From the NCBI RefSeq assembly GCF_001279005.1, contig NZ_LGCN01000196.1, forward strand, positions 186,001-250,000: a DNA stretch of 64,000 bases, written 5' to 3'. The stretch's first letter is position 1, and the number at the start of each line of letters is the position of its first letter. Source of the DNA: Streptomyces caelestis (GTDB lineage: Bacteria > Actinomycetota > Actinomycetes > Streptomycetales > Streptomycetaceae). The notes below the pieces were generated by a model. It was not told the DNA's origin. It saw nothing but the letters and a program-made list of their open reading frames with translations, and made no database searches. The position numbers and the translations under genes were made by a program. Below, piece by piece: positions 1 to 8,445 of the stretch.

Positions 1-456
1 GCCCTCGAAGCCGCCCCCGGCCGGCCGTACCTGTGGCGGACCCTCCCCACCGCCCTCCGACCCGAAGCGGCCCAGGACCTCCACGCAGGACCGTGTCCGC
101 CGAGGTGCGTGCCCTCGCGCCGGGCTTCACCCATGCCGTCGTCGAGGCCCACGGCCCGGCCGGCGGACCGCTGGAGAAGTCCGGTCCCGGCGCGGAGGCG
201 GCCCGGGGCGGCCGTTGGTCCGTCCCTCGTGCGTGACGGGGGACAGGGCGGACGCGGACGCGCGACCGGGGCGCCTCGCCCTGTCGAGGCGGCACTGGCT
301 GCTCGGCTCGGCCGTGGCACCGGTGCTGCCCGCCACCGCGCCGGCGGCCCCGCCGGCCCTGGCGGACTCCGGCGGCGGCCCGCCCTGCCAGGAGGTGCCG
401 GCCTCGACCCGCGCCCTCGCGAAGGACCCGGCTGCCGCCACCCCGGCGCGGTGGGG
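1..456. other. Left-edge region with gene remnants, no intact gene
   Basis: No complete gene is supported here. The first ~110 bases are open on the + strand in frame 1 and read like the tail of a protein (RPYLWRTLPTALRPEAAQDL), but this cannot be confirmed because the window starts inside it. From about 275 the + strand in another frame reads like a twin-arginine signal peptide (SRRHWLLGSAVAP, then an Ala/Pro-rich stretch to about 360). It runs into the end of the convergent acyltransferase gene without a recognisable mature domain. It may be a truncated secreted-protein gene; this is inference. Confidence 0.3.
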
Positions 457-1185
457 TCAGCGGGCCTCGGCCTCGCGGACCTGCTCCGGGGTCGGGGCCG
501 TACCGCCGAGGTGGGCCGGCATCCACCAGGTGTCGTCCGGGCCCTTGGGGCGCACCGGATAGGCGCGCTGCGCCGCCTCCAGCAGCTCCTGCACCCGCTC
601 GCGCAGCTGACGGGTGATCACGCCCGCGTACTTGTCCTTGGACGCCTCGATCGCCTCGCCCACGCGCAGGGTGACCGGGGTGTGGCTGCGTCCGAAGTTG
701 CGCGGGTGGCCCTTGGTCCACAGTCGCTGCGTGCCCCACACCGCCATCGGGATCAGCGGCACGCCGGCCTCCTGCGCCAGACGCGCGGCACCCGACTTGA
801 AGCTCTTCAGCGTGAACGACTGCGAGATCGTCGCCTCCGGGAAGACGCCCACGATCTCCCCCGACCGCAGCGACCGCAGCGCGTGCTCGTACGCAGCCTC
901 GCCCTGCTCCCGGTCCACCGGGATGTGCTTCATGCCGCGCATCAGCGGACCGGAGATCCGGTGCCGGAAGACCGACTCCTTCGCCATGAAGCGGACGAGT
1001 CGTTTCTGGGGGAGTGCCGCCAGGCCGTTGAAGACGAAGTCCAGATAGCTGATGTGATTGCTCACCAGCACGGCGCCGCCCGAGCGCGGTATGTTCTCCG
1101 ACCCCTGACAGTCGATCTTGAGGTCCCACACCTTGAACAGGGTGCGTGCGAAACCGACGACGGGCCGGTAGACGAGTTCTGCCAT
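457..1185 (-). CDS. Lysophospholipid acyltransferase family protein (PlsC type)
   Basis: This 242-residue protein belongs to the 1-acylglycerol-3-phosphate acyltransferase family, which moves an acyl chain onto lysophosphatidic acid or a related acceptor at the cytoplasmic membrane. The catalytic NHx4D motif is NHISYLD at residues 43-49, and the block FPEATIS lies near residue 115 with a lysine-rich acceptor region after it. An N-terminal hydrophobic segment fits membrane association. The ATG at 1185 was chosen because homology begins at MAELVYRP, although the frame stays open upstream. The C-terminal tail after about residue 205 is polar and variable. A TACGG-type palindrome lies 55 bases upstream. 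The true acyl acceptor is unknown. Confidence 0.88.
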   Translation of the reverse strand: MAELVYRPVVGFARTLFKVWDLKIDCQGSENIPRSGGAVLVSNHISYLDFVFNGLAALPQKRLVRFMAKESVFRHRISGPLMRGMKHIPVDREQGEAAYEHALRSLRSGEIVGVFPEATISQSFTLKSFKSGAARLAQEAGVPLIPMAVWGTQRLWTKGHPRNFGRSHTPVTLRVGEAIEASKDKYAGVITRQLRERVQELLEAAQRAYPVRPKGPDDTWWMPAHLGGTAPTPEQVREAEAR

Positions 1186-1239
1186 GGGCGGGTCGGAACC
1201 CTTCCTTCTCTGCCTGGGAAGGAAGCTCCCAGTCGAAGT

Positions 1240-1251
1240 TACGGAGCCGTA
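1240..1251. promoter_or_regulatory. Palindromic operator candidate upstream of the acyltransferase
   Basis: TACGGAGCCGTA is an inverted repeat with 5-base arms in the 255-base gap between the acyltransferase and the thioredoxin gene, followed by a second TTTTACGG half-site. Its position 55 bases before the acyltransferase start suggests a TetR-type lipid regulator site. This is inference from symmetry and place only. Confidence 0.35.
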
Positions 1252-1440
1252 GGTTTTACGGCTTGTCGCAGATGGTGCCCGAAGAACGGCCGGTGAACCA
1301 GTCCCGGTGCCCGTCGGCGGCGAGATTCTCATCACGTCCACCACTTGGGCCACCTCGGGCTTTGCGCCCCGGCCGGGAATGCCCGCCCTCCCGGCGGCGC
1401 TGGAGACCGTTGACGGACGATGCACGAGAGGAGTGCGCGA

Positions 1441-1800
1441 GTGCGGGACGGGGACGACGGAGGACGGCTCGACGTGCCGCAGCCGTGGGCCGGGCTGGGA
1501 GCGGACCTGGGGGAGCGCGCCACCCTGGTGCAGTTCTCCAGCGCCTTCTGCGCGCCCTGCCGGGCGACCCGGCGGGTGCTCGCCGAGGTGGCCGCACTGG
1601 TACCGGGCGTGACCCACGTGGAGATCGACGCCGAGGCCCGTCTGGACCTCGTGCGCCGTCTGGAGGTCGTGAGGACGCCGACGGTGCTGGTCCTCGACGC
1701 CGCCGGCCGGGTCGTGCGGCGCGCGGCCGGGCAGCCGCGCAAGGCCGATGTGATCGCCGCGCTCGGGGAGGCCGTGCGGGGGGAGGCCGGGCCGCGGTGA
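1441..1800 (+). CDS. Thioredoxin family protein
   Basis: This is a small thioredoxin-fold protein of about 119 residues with the redox motif CAPC in the context VQFSSAFCAPCRATRR. It also has the cis-proline segment RTPTVLVLD and the closing helix expected of the fold. It probably acts as a cytosolic dithiol reductant for an unknown partner. The GTG at 1441 is preferred because GAGAGGAG lies 7 bases upstream. An in-frame ATG at 1420 lies before that site and would add seven residues. The N-terminus before the first beta strand is short. The gene points away from the acyltransferase and toward the flavin reductase 196 bases on. Confidence 0.85.
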   Translation: MRDGDDGGRLDVPQPWAGLGADLGERATLVQFSSAFCAPCRATRRVLAEVAALVPGVTHVEIDAEARLDLVRRLEVVRTPTVLVLDAAGRVVRRAAGQPRKADVIAALGEAVRGEAGPR

Positions 1801-1996
1801 GGCGTTTTCCGCATCACGGGACCGACTTGACTGTGCATGCCACCCGTCGTCAGCCTGGCCCCATGCCTTCGGGACTCCTTCACCTCCGGCGGGTACCCGG
1901 CCGCCCGGCTGCCGCCGCCCGCGCCGCGCGCGTGCGCCGACCGGGTCGGTGAGCAGCCGCGAACCCGTTCGTCACCTCCCGCAGAAGGACAGTTTC

Positions 1997-2506
1997 ATGA
2001 CGGCCACGTCCGACCTGGGCACCGCCCGGCCCGCCTCGCCCGAGCTGTTGCGCTCCGTCTTCCGCAGGCATGCGGCGGGCGTCGCCGTGATCACCGCGTG
2101 CGGTCGGTCCGGTCCGGTCGGCTTCACCGCCACCTCCCTCGCCTCCGTCTCCGCCGAGCCTCCGATGCTGTCCTTCGGCGTCGGCAGCAAAAGCTCCAGC
2201 TGGCCCGTGATCGAGACGGGCGAGCACGTCGGCGTGCACCTTCTCGGGGAGCACCAGCAGGAGCTCGCGGAGACGTTCGCGCGCAGCGGCGCCGACCGCT
2301 TCGGCCCGGCCACCGCCTGGCGGAAGGGCCCGGAGGGGGTCCCCGTGCTGGACGACGTGCCGGCCTGGATGGTGTGCAGGGTGGTGGCCCGGGTGCCCGC
2401 CGGCGACCACCGGATCGTGATCGCCGAGGTCCTGCTCGGCGACCCCACGGGTCACGGCCGTCCGCTCCTCTACCACCAGGGGCGCTTCAACGGCCTGCGC
2501 GGCTGA
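1997..2506 (+). CDS. Flavin reductase family protein (FMN-binding split barrel)
   Basis: This 169-residue protein has the short flavin reductase fold used to supply reduced FMN/FAD to two-component monooxygenases. Visible family features are LLRSVFRRHAAGVAVITA, GFTATSLASVSAEPPMLSFG (flavin phosphate-binding region), the S-S-S-W segment that follows, and a C-terminal GRPLLYHQGRFNGL. The ATG at 1997 follows GAAGGAC at a good distance. No monooxygenase partner is next to it, so its client enzyme is unknown. It is separated from etfB by a 217-base promoter region. Confidence 0.88.
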   Translation: MTATSDLGTARPASPELLRSVFRRHAAGVAVITACGRSGPVGFTATSLASVSAEPPMLSFGVGSKSSSWPVIETGEHVGVHLLGEHQQELAETFARSGADRFGPATAWRKGPEGVPVLDDVPAWMVCRVVARVPAGDHRIVIAEVLLGDPTGHGRPLLYHQGRFNGLRG

Positions 2507-2569
2507 GACGGGGTTCCCCTGGTCGCGGGCCCGTCGAGTTCCGGTTACGCTGCGTTGCGAAGGTCACAG

Positions 2570-2723
2570 TTCAAAGCGCTTGCTTAGCGGGAAGGAACTG
2601 GGTGTACTGACGAGTAATATTTCGTTCGGAGCGCGGGCCGCCCCGACCGGGATCGCCCGCTTCAGGCGCCTATGCTGCCTGCAGGCAGGCAGCCAGAAAT
2701 GACGATGCAGTAGGAGAGCCGGC
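2570..2723 (+). promoter_or_regulatory. etfB upstream region with several palindromes
   Basis: The gap before etfB holds three symmetric elements: AAGCGCTT within 2570-2590, TACTGACGAGTA at 2605-2616, and the 14-base palindrome CTGCCTGCAGGCAG at 2675-2688. TACTnnnnAGTA-like and AAGCGCTT-like sites occur upstream of acyl-CoA degradation genes in actinobacteria, which would fit ETF as the electron acceptor of acyl-CoA dehydrogenases. The ribosome-binding site AGGAGA is at 2712-2717. Which element is functional is not shown by the sequence. Confidence 0.4.
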
Positions 2724-3512
2724 GTGAGCTTGAGGATCGTTGTCACCGTGAAGTACGTGCCCGACGCCACTGGCGACCGGCACTTCGCCGATGACCTGAC
2801 CGTCGACCGGGACGACGTGGACGGCCTGCTCTCCGAACTGGACGAGTACGCGGTCGAGCAGGCGCTGCAGATCTCGGAGAACTCCGACGACGACGTGGAG
2901 ATCACCGTACTGACGGTGGGCCCCGAGGACGCCAAGGACGCCCTGCGCAAGGCGCTGTCCATGGGCGCGGACAAGGCGATCCACGTCGAGGACGACGACC
3001 TGCACGGCACCGACGCCATCGGCACCTCCCTGGTCCTCGCCAAGGCGATCGAGAAGGCCGGCTACGACCTGGTCGTCTCCGGCATGGCCTCCACCGACGG
3101 CACCATGGGCGTCGTGCCGGCGCTGCTCGCGGAGCGTCTGGGCGTGCCGCAGGTGACCCTGCTGTCCGAGGTGTCCGTCGAGGACGGCACGGTCAAGGGC
3201 CGCCGCGACGGCGACGCCGCCTCCGAGCAGCTCGAGGCCTCCCTCCCCGCGGTCGTGTCGGTCACCGACCAGTCGGGCGAGGCGCGGTACCCGTCCTTCA
3301 AGGGCATCATGGCGGCGAAGAAGAAGCCGGTTCAGTCCTGGGACCTGTCCGACCTCGACATCGACGAGGACGAGGTCGGTCTCGAGAACGCCTACACGGT
3401 CGTCGACTCCGCGACCGAGCGCCCGGCCCGCACCGCCGGCACGATCGTCAAGGACGAGGGCGAGGGCGGCAAGCAGCTCGCCGAGTTCCTCGCGAGCCAG
3501 AAGTTCGTCTGA
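2724..3512 (+). CDS. etfB: Electron transfer flavoprotein subunit beta
   Basis: EtfB (262 residues) pairs with EtfA to carry electrons from acyl-CoA dehydrogenases and other flavin dehydrogenases to the respiratory chain. The N-terminal block MSLRIVVTVKYVPDATG and the adenine-nucleotide-binding-like alpha/beta fold are clear: VEITVLTVGPEDAKDALRKA, then GAD, then DLVVSGMASTDGTMG. The ETF-beta signature region follows with the conserved RRDGD and PSFKGIMAAKKKP. The GTG at 2724 follows AGGAGA by six bases. EtfA starts 61 bases later on the same strand, so the two form an operon. Length and motifs are normal. Confidence 0.97.
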   Translation: MSLRIVVTVKYVPDATGDRHFADDLTVDRDDVDGLLSELDEYAVEQALQISENSDDDVEITVLTVGPEDAKDALRKALSMGADKAIHVEDDDLHGTDAIGTSLVLAKAIEKAGYDLVVSGMASTDGTMGVVPALLAERLGVPQVTLLSEVSVEDGTVKGRRDGDAASEQLEASLPAVVSVTDQSGEARYPSFKGIMAAKKKPVQSWDLSDLDIDEDEVGLENAYTVVDSATERPARTAGTIVKDEGEGGKQLAEFLASQKFV

Positions 3513-3573
3513 GCCACGAGGCTCCACTCGCTTCCCGCCCCTCACCCTTCGCAAGCAGGAGAGAAGAAGTCCC

Positions 3574-4536
3574 ATGGCTGAAGTTCTCGTCTACGTCGAC
3601 CACGTGGACGGTGCCGTCCGCAAGCCCACCCTGGAGCTGCTGACCCTGGCCCGCCGCATCGGCGAGCCGGTCGCCGTCGCGCTGGGAGGCGGCGCCGCGG
3701 ACACCGTCGCCGCGCTCGCCGAGCACGGCGCGGTGAAGGTCCTCACCCACGAGGCCGCCGAGTACGCCGACTACCTGGTCGTGCCGAAGGTGGACGCTCT
3801 GCAGGCCGCCCACGAGGCCGTCTCCCCGGCCGCCGTGCTGGTCCCCTCCTCCGCCGAGGGCAAGGAGATCGCCGCCCGCCTGGCGCTGCGTCTGGGATCG
3901 GGCGTCATCACCGACGCCGTCGACCTGGAGGCCGGCGACGAGGGCCCGGTGGCCACGCAGTCGGTGTTCGCCGCCTCCTACACCACCAAGTCCCGCGTCT
4001 CCAAGGGCACCCCGGTCATCACGGTCAAGCCGAACTCGGCCGCCGTGGAGGCCGCCCCGGCCGCAGGCGCCGTCGAGGCCCTGTCGGTGACGTTCTCCGC
4101 CCAGGCGACCGGCACCAAGGTCACCGGCCGTACGCCGCGCGAGTCGACGGGACGTCCGGAGCTGACCGAGGCCGCGATCGTGGTCTCCGGCGGCCGCGGT
4201 GTCAACGGCGCGGAGAACTTCGGACTCATCGAGGCGCTCGCCGACTCGCTCGGCGCCGCCGTCGGCGCCTCGCGCGCCGCCGTCGACGCCGGCTGGTACC
4301 CGCACACCAACCAGGTCGGCCAGACCGGCAAGTCGGTCTCGCCGCAGCTGTACATCGCCTCCGGCATCTCCGGCGCGATCCAGCACCGGGCCGGCATGCA
4401 GACCTCGAAGACCATCGTGGCCGTCAACAAGGACGCCGAGGCCCCGATCTTCGACCTGGTCGACTACGGCGTCGTCGGCGACCTGTTCGACGTCGTGCCC
4501 CAGCTCACCGAGGAGATCAAGAGCCGCAAGGGCTGA
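3574..4536 (+). CDS. etfA: Electron transfer flavoprotein subunit alpha (FAD-binding)
   Basis: EtfA (320 residues) is the FAD-carrying partner of EtfB. The N-terminal half is the alpha/beta domain. The C-terminal half carries the FAD-binding signature: [10 protein letters not shown] near 210, a [20 protein letters not shown] block near 250-270, [10 protein letters not shown], and the closing [30 protein letters not shown] precedes the ATG. It is co-transcribed with etfB and followed at once by a strong terminator. No ETF:quinone oxidoreductase or dehydrogenase gene is adjacent. Confidence 0.97.
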   Translation: MAEVLVYVDHVDGAVRKPTLELLTLARRIGEPVAVALGGGAADTVAALAEHGAVKVLTHEAAEYADYLVVPKVDALQAAHEAVSPAAVLVPSSAEGKEIAARLALRLGSGVITDAVDLEAGDEGPVATQSVFAASYTTKSRVSKGTPVITVKPNSAAVEAAPAAGAVEALSVTFSAQATGTKVTGRTPRESTGRPELTEAAIVVSGGRGVNGAENFGLIEALADSLGAAVGASRAAVDAGWYPHTNQVGQTGKSVSPQLYIASGISGAIQHRAGMQTSKTIVAVNKDAEAPIFDLVDYGVVGDLFDVVPQLTEEIKSRKG

Positions 4537-4552
4537 TCACCCGAGCCGTCCC

Positions 4553-4586
4553 AGGCCCCCGCGACCGGCGCCGGTCGCGGGGGCCT
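4553..4586. terminator. Perfect 34-nt palindromic terminator between etfA and the convergent gene
   Basis: Positions 4553-4569 and 4570-4586 are perfect reverse complements (17-bp arms, no spacer bases), starting AGGCCCCCGCG and ending CGCGGGGGCCT. It lies 16 bases after the etfA stop and 7 bases from the stop of the convergent gene, so it can serve both strands. There is no U-tract, as is common in Streptomyces. Confidence 0.85.
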
Positions 4587-4593
4587 CGGCGTG

Positions 4594-5526
4594 TCACGGG
4601 GTCGGGGCGGCCCGGACCGGCGGATGGCCGCTGGGGAACCGGCCGTCCACCGCGAAGGCGTCGACCGACGCCCGGCGCACCGTGACGCCGGGCGTGGCCA
4701 GGATCCAGTCGATGCGCGCACCGCCCGGCACCGGGGGCCGGTACCCGTGGAACGTCCCGTACGCGTCCCCGCGCTCGGCCGCCGCGTCCCAGGTGTCGAC
4801 GAGCCCGGCGCCCAGCATCGTGTCGTACACGGGGTCGCCGTGGGCCGCGACGTCGAAGTCCCCCGTCACGATCACCGGGTGTAAGCGCGACAGCGCGCCG
4901 ACGCGTTCGGCGACGAGGGCGGCGGCCCGCTCCCACGCGTACCGGCTCGCGTTGTCCAGGTGGGTGTCGAGGACGCAGAACTCCCGGCCACCGGCGCGCA
5001 GATCGCGGAAGCGGACCCAGGTGGCCATGCGGAGGTGGGCGTTGCCCCAGGTGTTCGAGGCGATCACGTCCGGGGTGTCGGACAGCCAGAAGTGGTCGTA
5101 CTCCAGCGGGTCGAGCCGCCGGGTGTCGTGGAAGACCGCCATGGACTCGTCCCGGCTGCCGCCCGCCCGCCCGGTGCCGATCCAGTCGTACGACGGCCCC
5201 AGGCCGGCCTCGACGTCGCGCAGTCGCCCGTACAGGGCCTCCTGGGTGCCGAGGAGGTGCGGGCGCTCGCGGCGCAGCAGTCGCCGCATCACGGGCCTGC
5301 GGGCGGCCCAGCTGTTCGGCTCGGCCGTGCTCGCGAAGCGCAGGTTGAACGACATGACCTCCAGCGGACGCCCCGGGCGTCCGTCCGCCGGGGCCGGCTC
5401 CGGGGGCGGTGCTGTACTGGACAGGGGAAGGGCGACCGAGGCGGCGAGCGCGCCCTTCGGTCCCGGACGGCGTGTGACACGGCTGCGAGTCGGCACGGTC
5501 ACACGGTGCCAGAGAGACGTGAACAT
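4594..5526 (-). CDS. Endonuclease/exonuclease/phosphatase family protein
   Basis: This 310-residue protein has the EEP fold of DNase I-like and inositol-phosphatase-like metal-dependent phosphodiesterases. Motifs seen in order are MSFNLRF (N-terminal beta strand), GTQEA (metal-binding Glu), VLDTHLDN (catalytic His), VTGDFD, RIDWIL and a final PSGHPPV. Two sites depart from the canonical family: GDFN is GDFD, and SDH near the C-terminus is SGH, so the Asp of the terminal Asp-His pair is absent. The first 45 residues are basic then hydrophobic and Pro-rich, like a weak export signal or anchor. No clear ribosome-binding site precedes the ATG at 5526. The substrate is unknown. Confidence 0.8.
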   Translation of the reverse strand: MFTSLWHRVTVPTRSRVTRRPGPKGALAASVALPLSSTAPPPEPAPADGRPGRPLEVMSFNLRFASTAEPNSWAARRPVMRRLLRRERPHLLGTQEALYGRLRDVEAGLGPSYDWIGTGRAGGSRDESMAVFHDTRRLDPLEYDHFWLSDTPDVIASNTWGNAHLRMATWVRFRDLRAGGREFCVLDTHLDNASRYAWERAAALVAERVGALSRLHPVIVTGDFDVAAHGDPVYDTMLGAGLVDTWDAAAERGDAYGTFHGYRPPVPGGARIDWILATPGVTVRRASVDAFAVDGRFPSGHPPVRAAPTP

Positions 5527-5596
5527 GCCGAGATACGGGAGCGGGCCGGGGCGCGGGAGGGCGTTGACCGGCGAGAAGGAGGCCCGATAGCTTCAT

Positions 5597-5626
5597 TCAA
5601 CGGATTGTTGATTCCGTATGGCGGAA
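5597..5626. promoter_or_regulatory. Two abutting palindromes upstream of the DUF6986 gene
   Basis: TCAACggattGTTGA (5597-5611) is followed without a gap by TTCCGtatggCGGAA (5612-5626). Each has 5-base arms and a 5-base spacer, so the pair forms two operator-like units of identical 15-base geometry ending 16 bases before the start codon. The second resembles IclR-type sites. Binding there would block translation-proximal transcription. This is inference from the geometry. Confidence 0.5.
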
Positions 5627-5642
5627 GTGCGGAGGGTGCAGG

Positions 5643-6947
5643 ATGGGCCAGGAGCGGCGGGAGCGGGTGGCGACCAGTCTCGCGGACGCCGTCGGTGAGG
5701 AGATCGGCGCCTCCCTCACGCCGGTCGACGCCGAACTGGAGCGCCGCTACCCCGGGGACCCCGGCACCCGCCAGCCCGTCCACACCGTCTACGTCCCCGG
5801 CGACGCCTTCGCCGCCGGCACCCTCCGCACCTGGGGCGACCGGGCCCTCGCCGCGCTCGACGCACACGCCCCGGACGCCGCCTCCCTCGCCGCCGTCCTC
5901 GGGCTCGACGGCGACCTGGCCGAGGACGTGTACGACCGCGTCCGCGCCAAACTGGAACGCGAGCCGGTCGAGGACCTGCGCGTCGACTTCGAGGACGGCT
6001 ACGGCAGCCGTCCCGACGCCGAGGAGGACGAGGCCGCGGCCCGCGCGGCACGGATCGTCGCCGAGACGTACGACGACGGCACCGCGGCCCCCTGCACGGG
6101 CATCCGCGTGAAGTGCATGGAGGCCGCCGTCCGCGACCGGGGCATCCGCACCCTCGACATCTTCCTCACCGGTCTGCTGGAGGCCGGAGGCCTGCCGGAC
6201 GGACTGGTCCTGACCCTGCCCAAGGTCACGTATCCCGAGCAGGTCGCCGCCATGGCCCGGCTCCTCGGCGCCTTCGAGGAGGCACGTGGTCTCGCACCCG
6301 GCCGGATCGGCTTCGAGATCCAGATCGAGACCAGCCAGTCCATCCTCGCCGCCGACGGCACCGCCACCGTCGCCCGTATGATCCAGGCCGCCGGGGGCCG
6401 CGTCACCGGGCTGCACTACGGCACCTTCGACTACAGCGCCTGCCTCGGCGTCTCCGCCCCGTACCAGGCGAGCGACCATCCGGCCGCCGACCACGCCAAG
6501 GCCGTCATGCAGGTCGCCGCCGCGGGCACCGGCGTACGCGTCTCGGACGGCGCCACCAACGTCCTGCCCGTCGGCCCCACGGAGCAGGTCCACGCCGCCT
6601 GGCGGCTGCACTACCGCCTCACCCGCCGCGCCCTCGCCCGCGCCTACTACCAGGGCTGGGACATGCACCCCGGCCACCTCCCCACCCGCTACGCGGCCGT
6701 CTTCGCCTTCTACCGCGAGGGCTTCGCGCGGGCCGCCGACCGTCTCGCCCGGTACGTCGACCGGGCCGGCGGCGACGTCATGGACGAGCCCGCCACCGCC
6801 AGGGCCCTCGCCGGACACCTGCTGCGCGGCCTGGACTGCGGCGCCCTGGACGGCGCCGAGGTGGCGCGCCTGACCTCCCTGTCCCGCGCCGGCCTGGAGG
6901 GCCTCGCCTCGCCCCGGCGGGGCGACCGCACGGCCTTTGCGCGGTAG
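5643..6947 (+). CDS. DUF6986 / HpcH-HpaI aldolase-like protein
   Basis: This 434-residue protein belongs to a family often labelled aldolase/citrate lyase-like or 'phosphoenolpyruvate kinase-like' (DUF6986). Features of the PEP-utiliser/CitE TIM barrel are visible: VDFEDGYGSR near residue 118, GRIGFEIQIETSQSI near 220, and GLHYGTFDYSACLGVS near 255. These supply the Glu and Asp metal ligands. The C-terminal third is helical (WDMHPGHLPTRYAAVFAFYR). The ATG follows GGAGGGTG. In streptomycetes such genes often accompany glyoxylate or purine catabolism, but no such partner is in this window. The actual reaction is unknown. Confidence 0.75.
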   Translation: MGQERRERVATSLADAVGEEIGASLTPVDAELERRYPGDPGTRQPVHTVYVPGDAFAAGTLRTWGDRALAALDAHAPDAASLAAVLGLDGDLAEDVYDRVRAKLEREPVEDLRVDFEDGYGSRPDAEEDEAAARAARIVAETYDDGTAAPCTGIRVKCMEAAVRDRGIRTLDIFLTGLLEAGGLPDGLVLTLPKVTYPEQVAAMARLLGAFEEARGLAPGRIGFEIQIETSQSILAADGTATVARMIQAAGGRVTGLHYGTFDYSACLGVSAPYQASDHPAADHAKAVMQVAAAGTGVRVSDGATNVLPVGPTEQVHAAWRLHYRLTRRALARAYYQGWDMHPGHLPTRYAAVFAFYREGFARAADRLARYVDRAGGDVMDEPATARALAGHLLRGLDCGALDGAEVARLTSLSRAGLEGLASPRRGDRTAFAR

Positions 6948-7300
6948 CCCGGGGCATCCCCTTGCCCCGCCTGTCGATTTCCGATGGATTTCCCTCGCGG
7001 TTCGGTTCGAGGAGGGGGTGACGGGACGGCCGACCGTGCTCGCGCTGCGCGCCGTGACGGCCCTGACCGTCGTCCGTGCCCCCGCCCCGGAGGCGGCGCC
7101 GCCGACGCGTGTGGGAACCGACCGCGAGCACGGGCGCGCGGTCCTCGTGCACCAGGCGGTCCGGCAGCAGCCGCTCCCCGTCCAGCAACCCCGAACCCCG
7201 CGGCCACGCGCCCGGACACGGCAGCGGGTGCTCGCGCGGCGCCTTCTCCAGCCCCGGCGCCCGCGGGGGCGCGGTCCTCCACCACCGGCGCCGCCCGTCG
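6948..7300. other. 353-base gap without a supportable gene
   Basis: Between the stop of the DUF6986 gene and the stop of the convergent LacI gene the sequence is very GC-rich. Frames on both strands are open but give Arg/Pro/Ala-rich products without recognisable motifs or credible ribosome-binding sites. It may include decayed coding sequence. I see no gene in it. Confidence 0.5.
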
Positions 7301-8350
7301 CTAGTCCGCCGGGGGCAGCTCGCCGGAGCCGCGGGTGATCAGCCGGGTGGGGAGCTCGATCCGCTCCGGGGCGAGCAGGGTGCCGTCCAGCTGGCGGAAC
7401 AGCCGCTCCGCCGCGGTCCGGCCGAGGGCCGCCGCGTCCTGGGCGACGACCGTGACGCCCGGCTGGAGCAGATCGGCGAGCTCGATGTCGTCGAAGCCGA
7501 CCAGGGCGACCCGGCGGGCGTGCCCGGCCAGCACCCGGATCACGGTCACCGTCACCCGGTTGTTGCCCGTGAAGATCGCGGTGACCGGATCCGGGCCGGA
7601 GAGCATCTCCTCGGCCGCCCGGCGCACCCGCTCCGGGTCGGTGACGCCCAGCGACATCCAGGAGTCCGCCACCGTTATCCCCGCGTCCTCCATGGCGGTC
7701 CGGTAGCCGCGCAGCCGCTCGGCCGCGGTGTGGATGCGGGGCATGTCGCCGATGAAGCCGATCCGGCGGTGACCGTGCGCGATCAGATGGCGCACGCCGT
7801 CGCGGGCGCCGCCGAAGTTGTCCGAGACGACGACGTCCACGTCGATGTGCCCGGCCGGACGGTCTACGAAGACGGTGGCGACGCCCGCCTTGATCTCCGG
7901 CGCCAGGTAGCGGTGGTCGTCCCCGGCCGGGATCACCACCAGCCCGTCCACCCGGCGCGCGCACAGCGCCAGCACCAGCTCCTGCTCGCGGTCGGCGTCC
8001 TCCGCGCTGGAGCCGTTGATCAGCAGGGCGCCGTGCGCGCGGGCCACCTCCTCGACCGCCCGGCTCAGCGGCCCGTAGAACGGGTCCGCGAGATCCTCCA
8101 GGACCAGACCGATGCTGGCGGTGCGGCCCTTGCGCAGCACGCGGGCGCTGTCGTTGCGGCGGAAGCCGAGCGCCTCGATCGCCTCCTGGACGCGGCGCTC
8201 CGTCTCCGGCGTGACCCCGGGCTCGCCGTTGACCACGCGGGAGACCGTCTTGAGTCCGACCCCGGCGCGCGCGGCCACGTCCTTCATCGTCGGGCGGTTG
8301 CCGTAACGGGTCCCTGGGATGCGGTCGGTGCGGCGGGTCGTCTCCGGCAC
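7301..8350 (-). CDS. LacI family transcriptional regulator
   Basis: This is a LacI-type repressor of about 349 residues. Its DNA-binding domain is recognisable in MKDVAARAGVGLKTVSRVVNG, beginning about 24 residues from the start. A periplasmic-binding-protein-like effector domain follows (TASIGLVLEDLADPFYGPL, DGLVVIPAGDD, AVFTGNNRVT-like segment, VALVGFDDIELADLLQPG, GRTAAERLFRQLDG). It starts at the GTG at 8350, which AGGACAGGAC precedes; an in-frame ATG at 8425 would need a long unusual N-terminus. It is divergent from a ROK sugar kinase, with a perfect palindrome between them, so it probably represses itself and the kinase in response to a sugar. Confidence 0.9.
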   Translation of the reverse strand: MPETTRRTDRIPGTRYGNRPTMKDVAARAGVGLKTVSRVVNGEPGVTPETERRVQEAIEALGFRRNDSARVLRKGRTASIGLVLEDLADPFYGPLSRAVEEVARAHGALLINGSSAEDADREQELVLALCARRVDGLVVIPAGDDHRYLAPEIKAGVATVFVDRPAGHIDVDVVVSDNFGGARDGVRHLIAHGHRRIGFIGDMPRIHTAAERLRGYRTAMEDAGITVADSWMSLGVTDPERVRRAAEEMLSGPDPVTAIFTGNNRVTVTVIRVLAGHARRVALVGFDDIELADLLQPGVTVVAQDAAALGRTAAERLFRQLDGTLLAPERIELPTRLITRGSGELPPAD

Positions 8351-8433
8351 GGTGCGGTGTCCTGTCCTGTCGGCCACGGGGATGCGTGGGGCCATGGGGT
8401 CGTAAGAGGATGTGGCGTCGAGCATAGAGCCTG

Positions 8434-8445
8434 GACAACGTTGTC
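8434..8445. promoter_or_regulatory. LacI-type operator GACAACGTTGTC
   Basis: A perfect 12-base palindrome with a central CG, flanked by imperfect symmetry (GCCTG/CAGGC), lies between the divergent LacI regulator and the ROK kinase. The central CG and dyad are typical of LacI family operators, and the neighbouring gene is the obvious candidate ligand. Confidence 0.75.

Noticed and set aside
2670..3575. Long open frame antisense to etfB
   Set aside because: It is a shadow of the GC-rich codon pattern of etfB, with a Gly/Arg/Leu-rich product, no motif and no ribosome-binding site.
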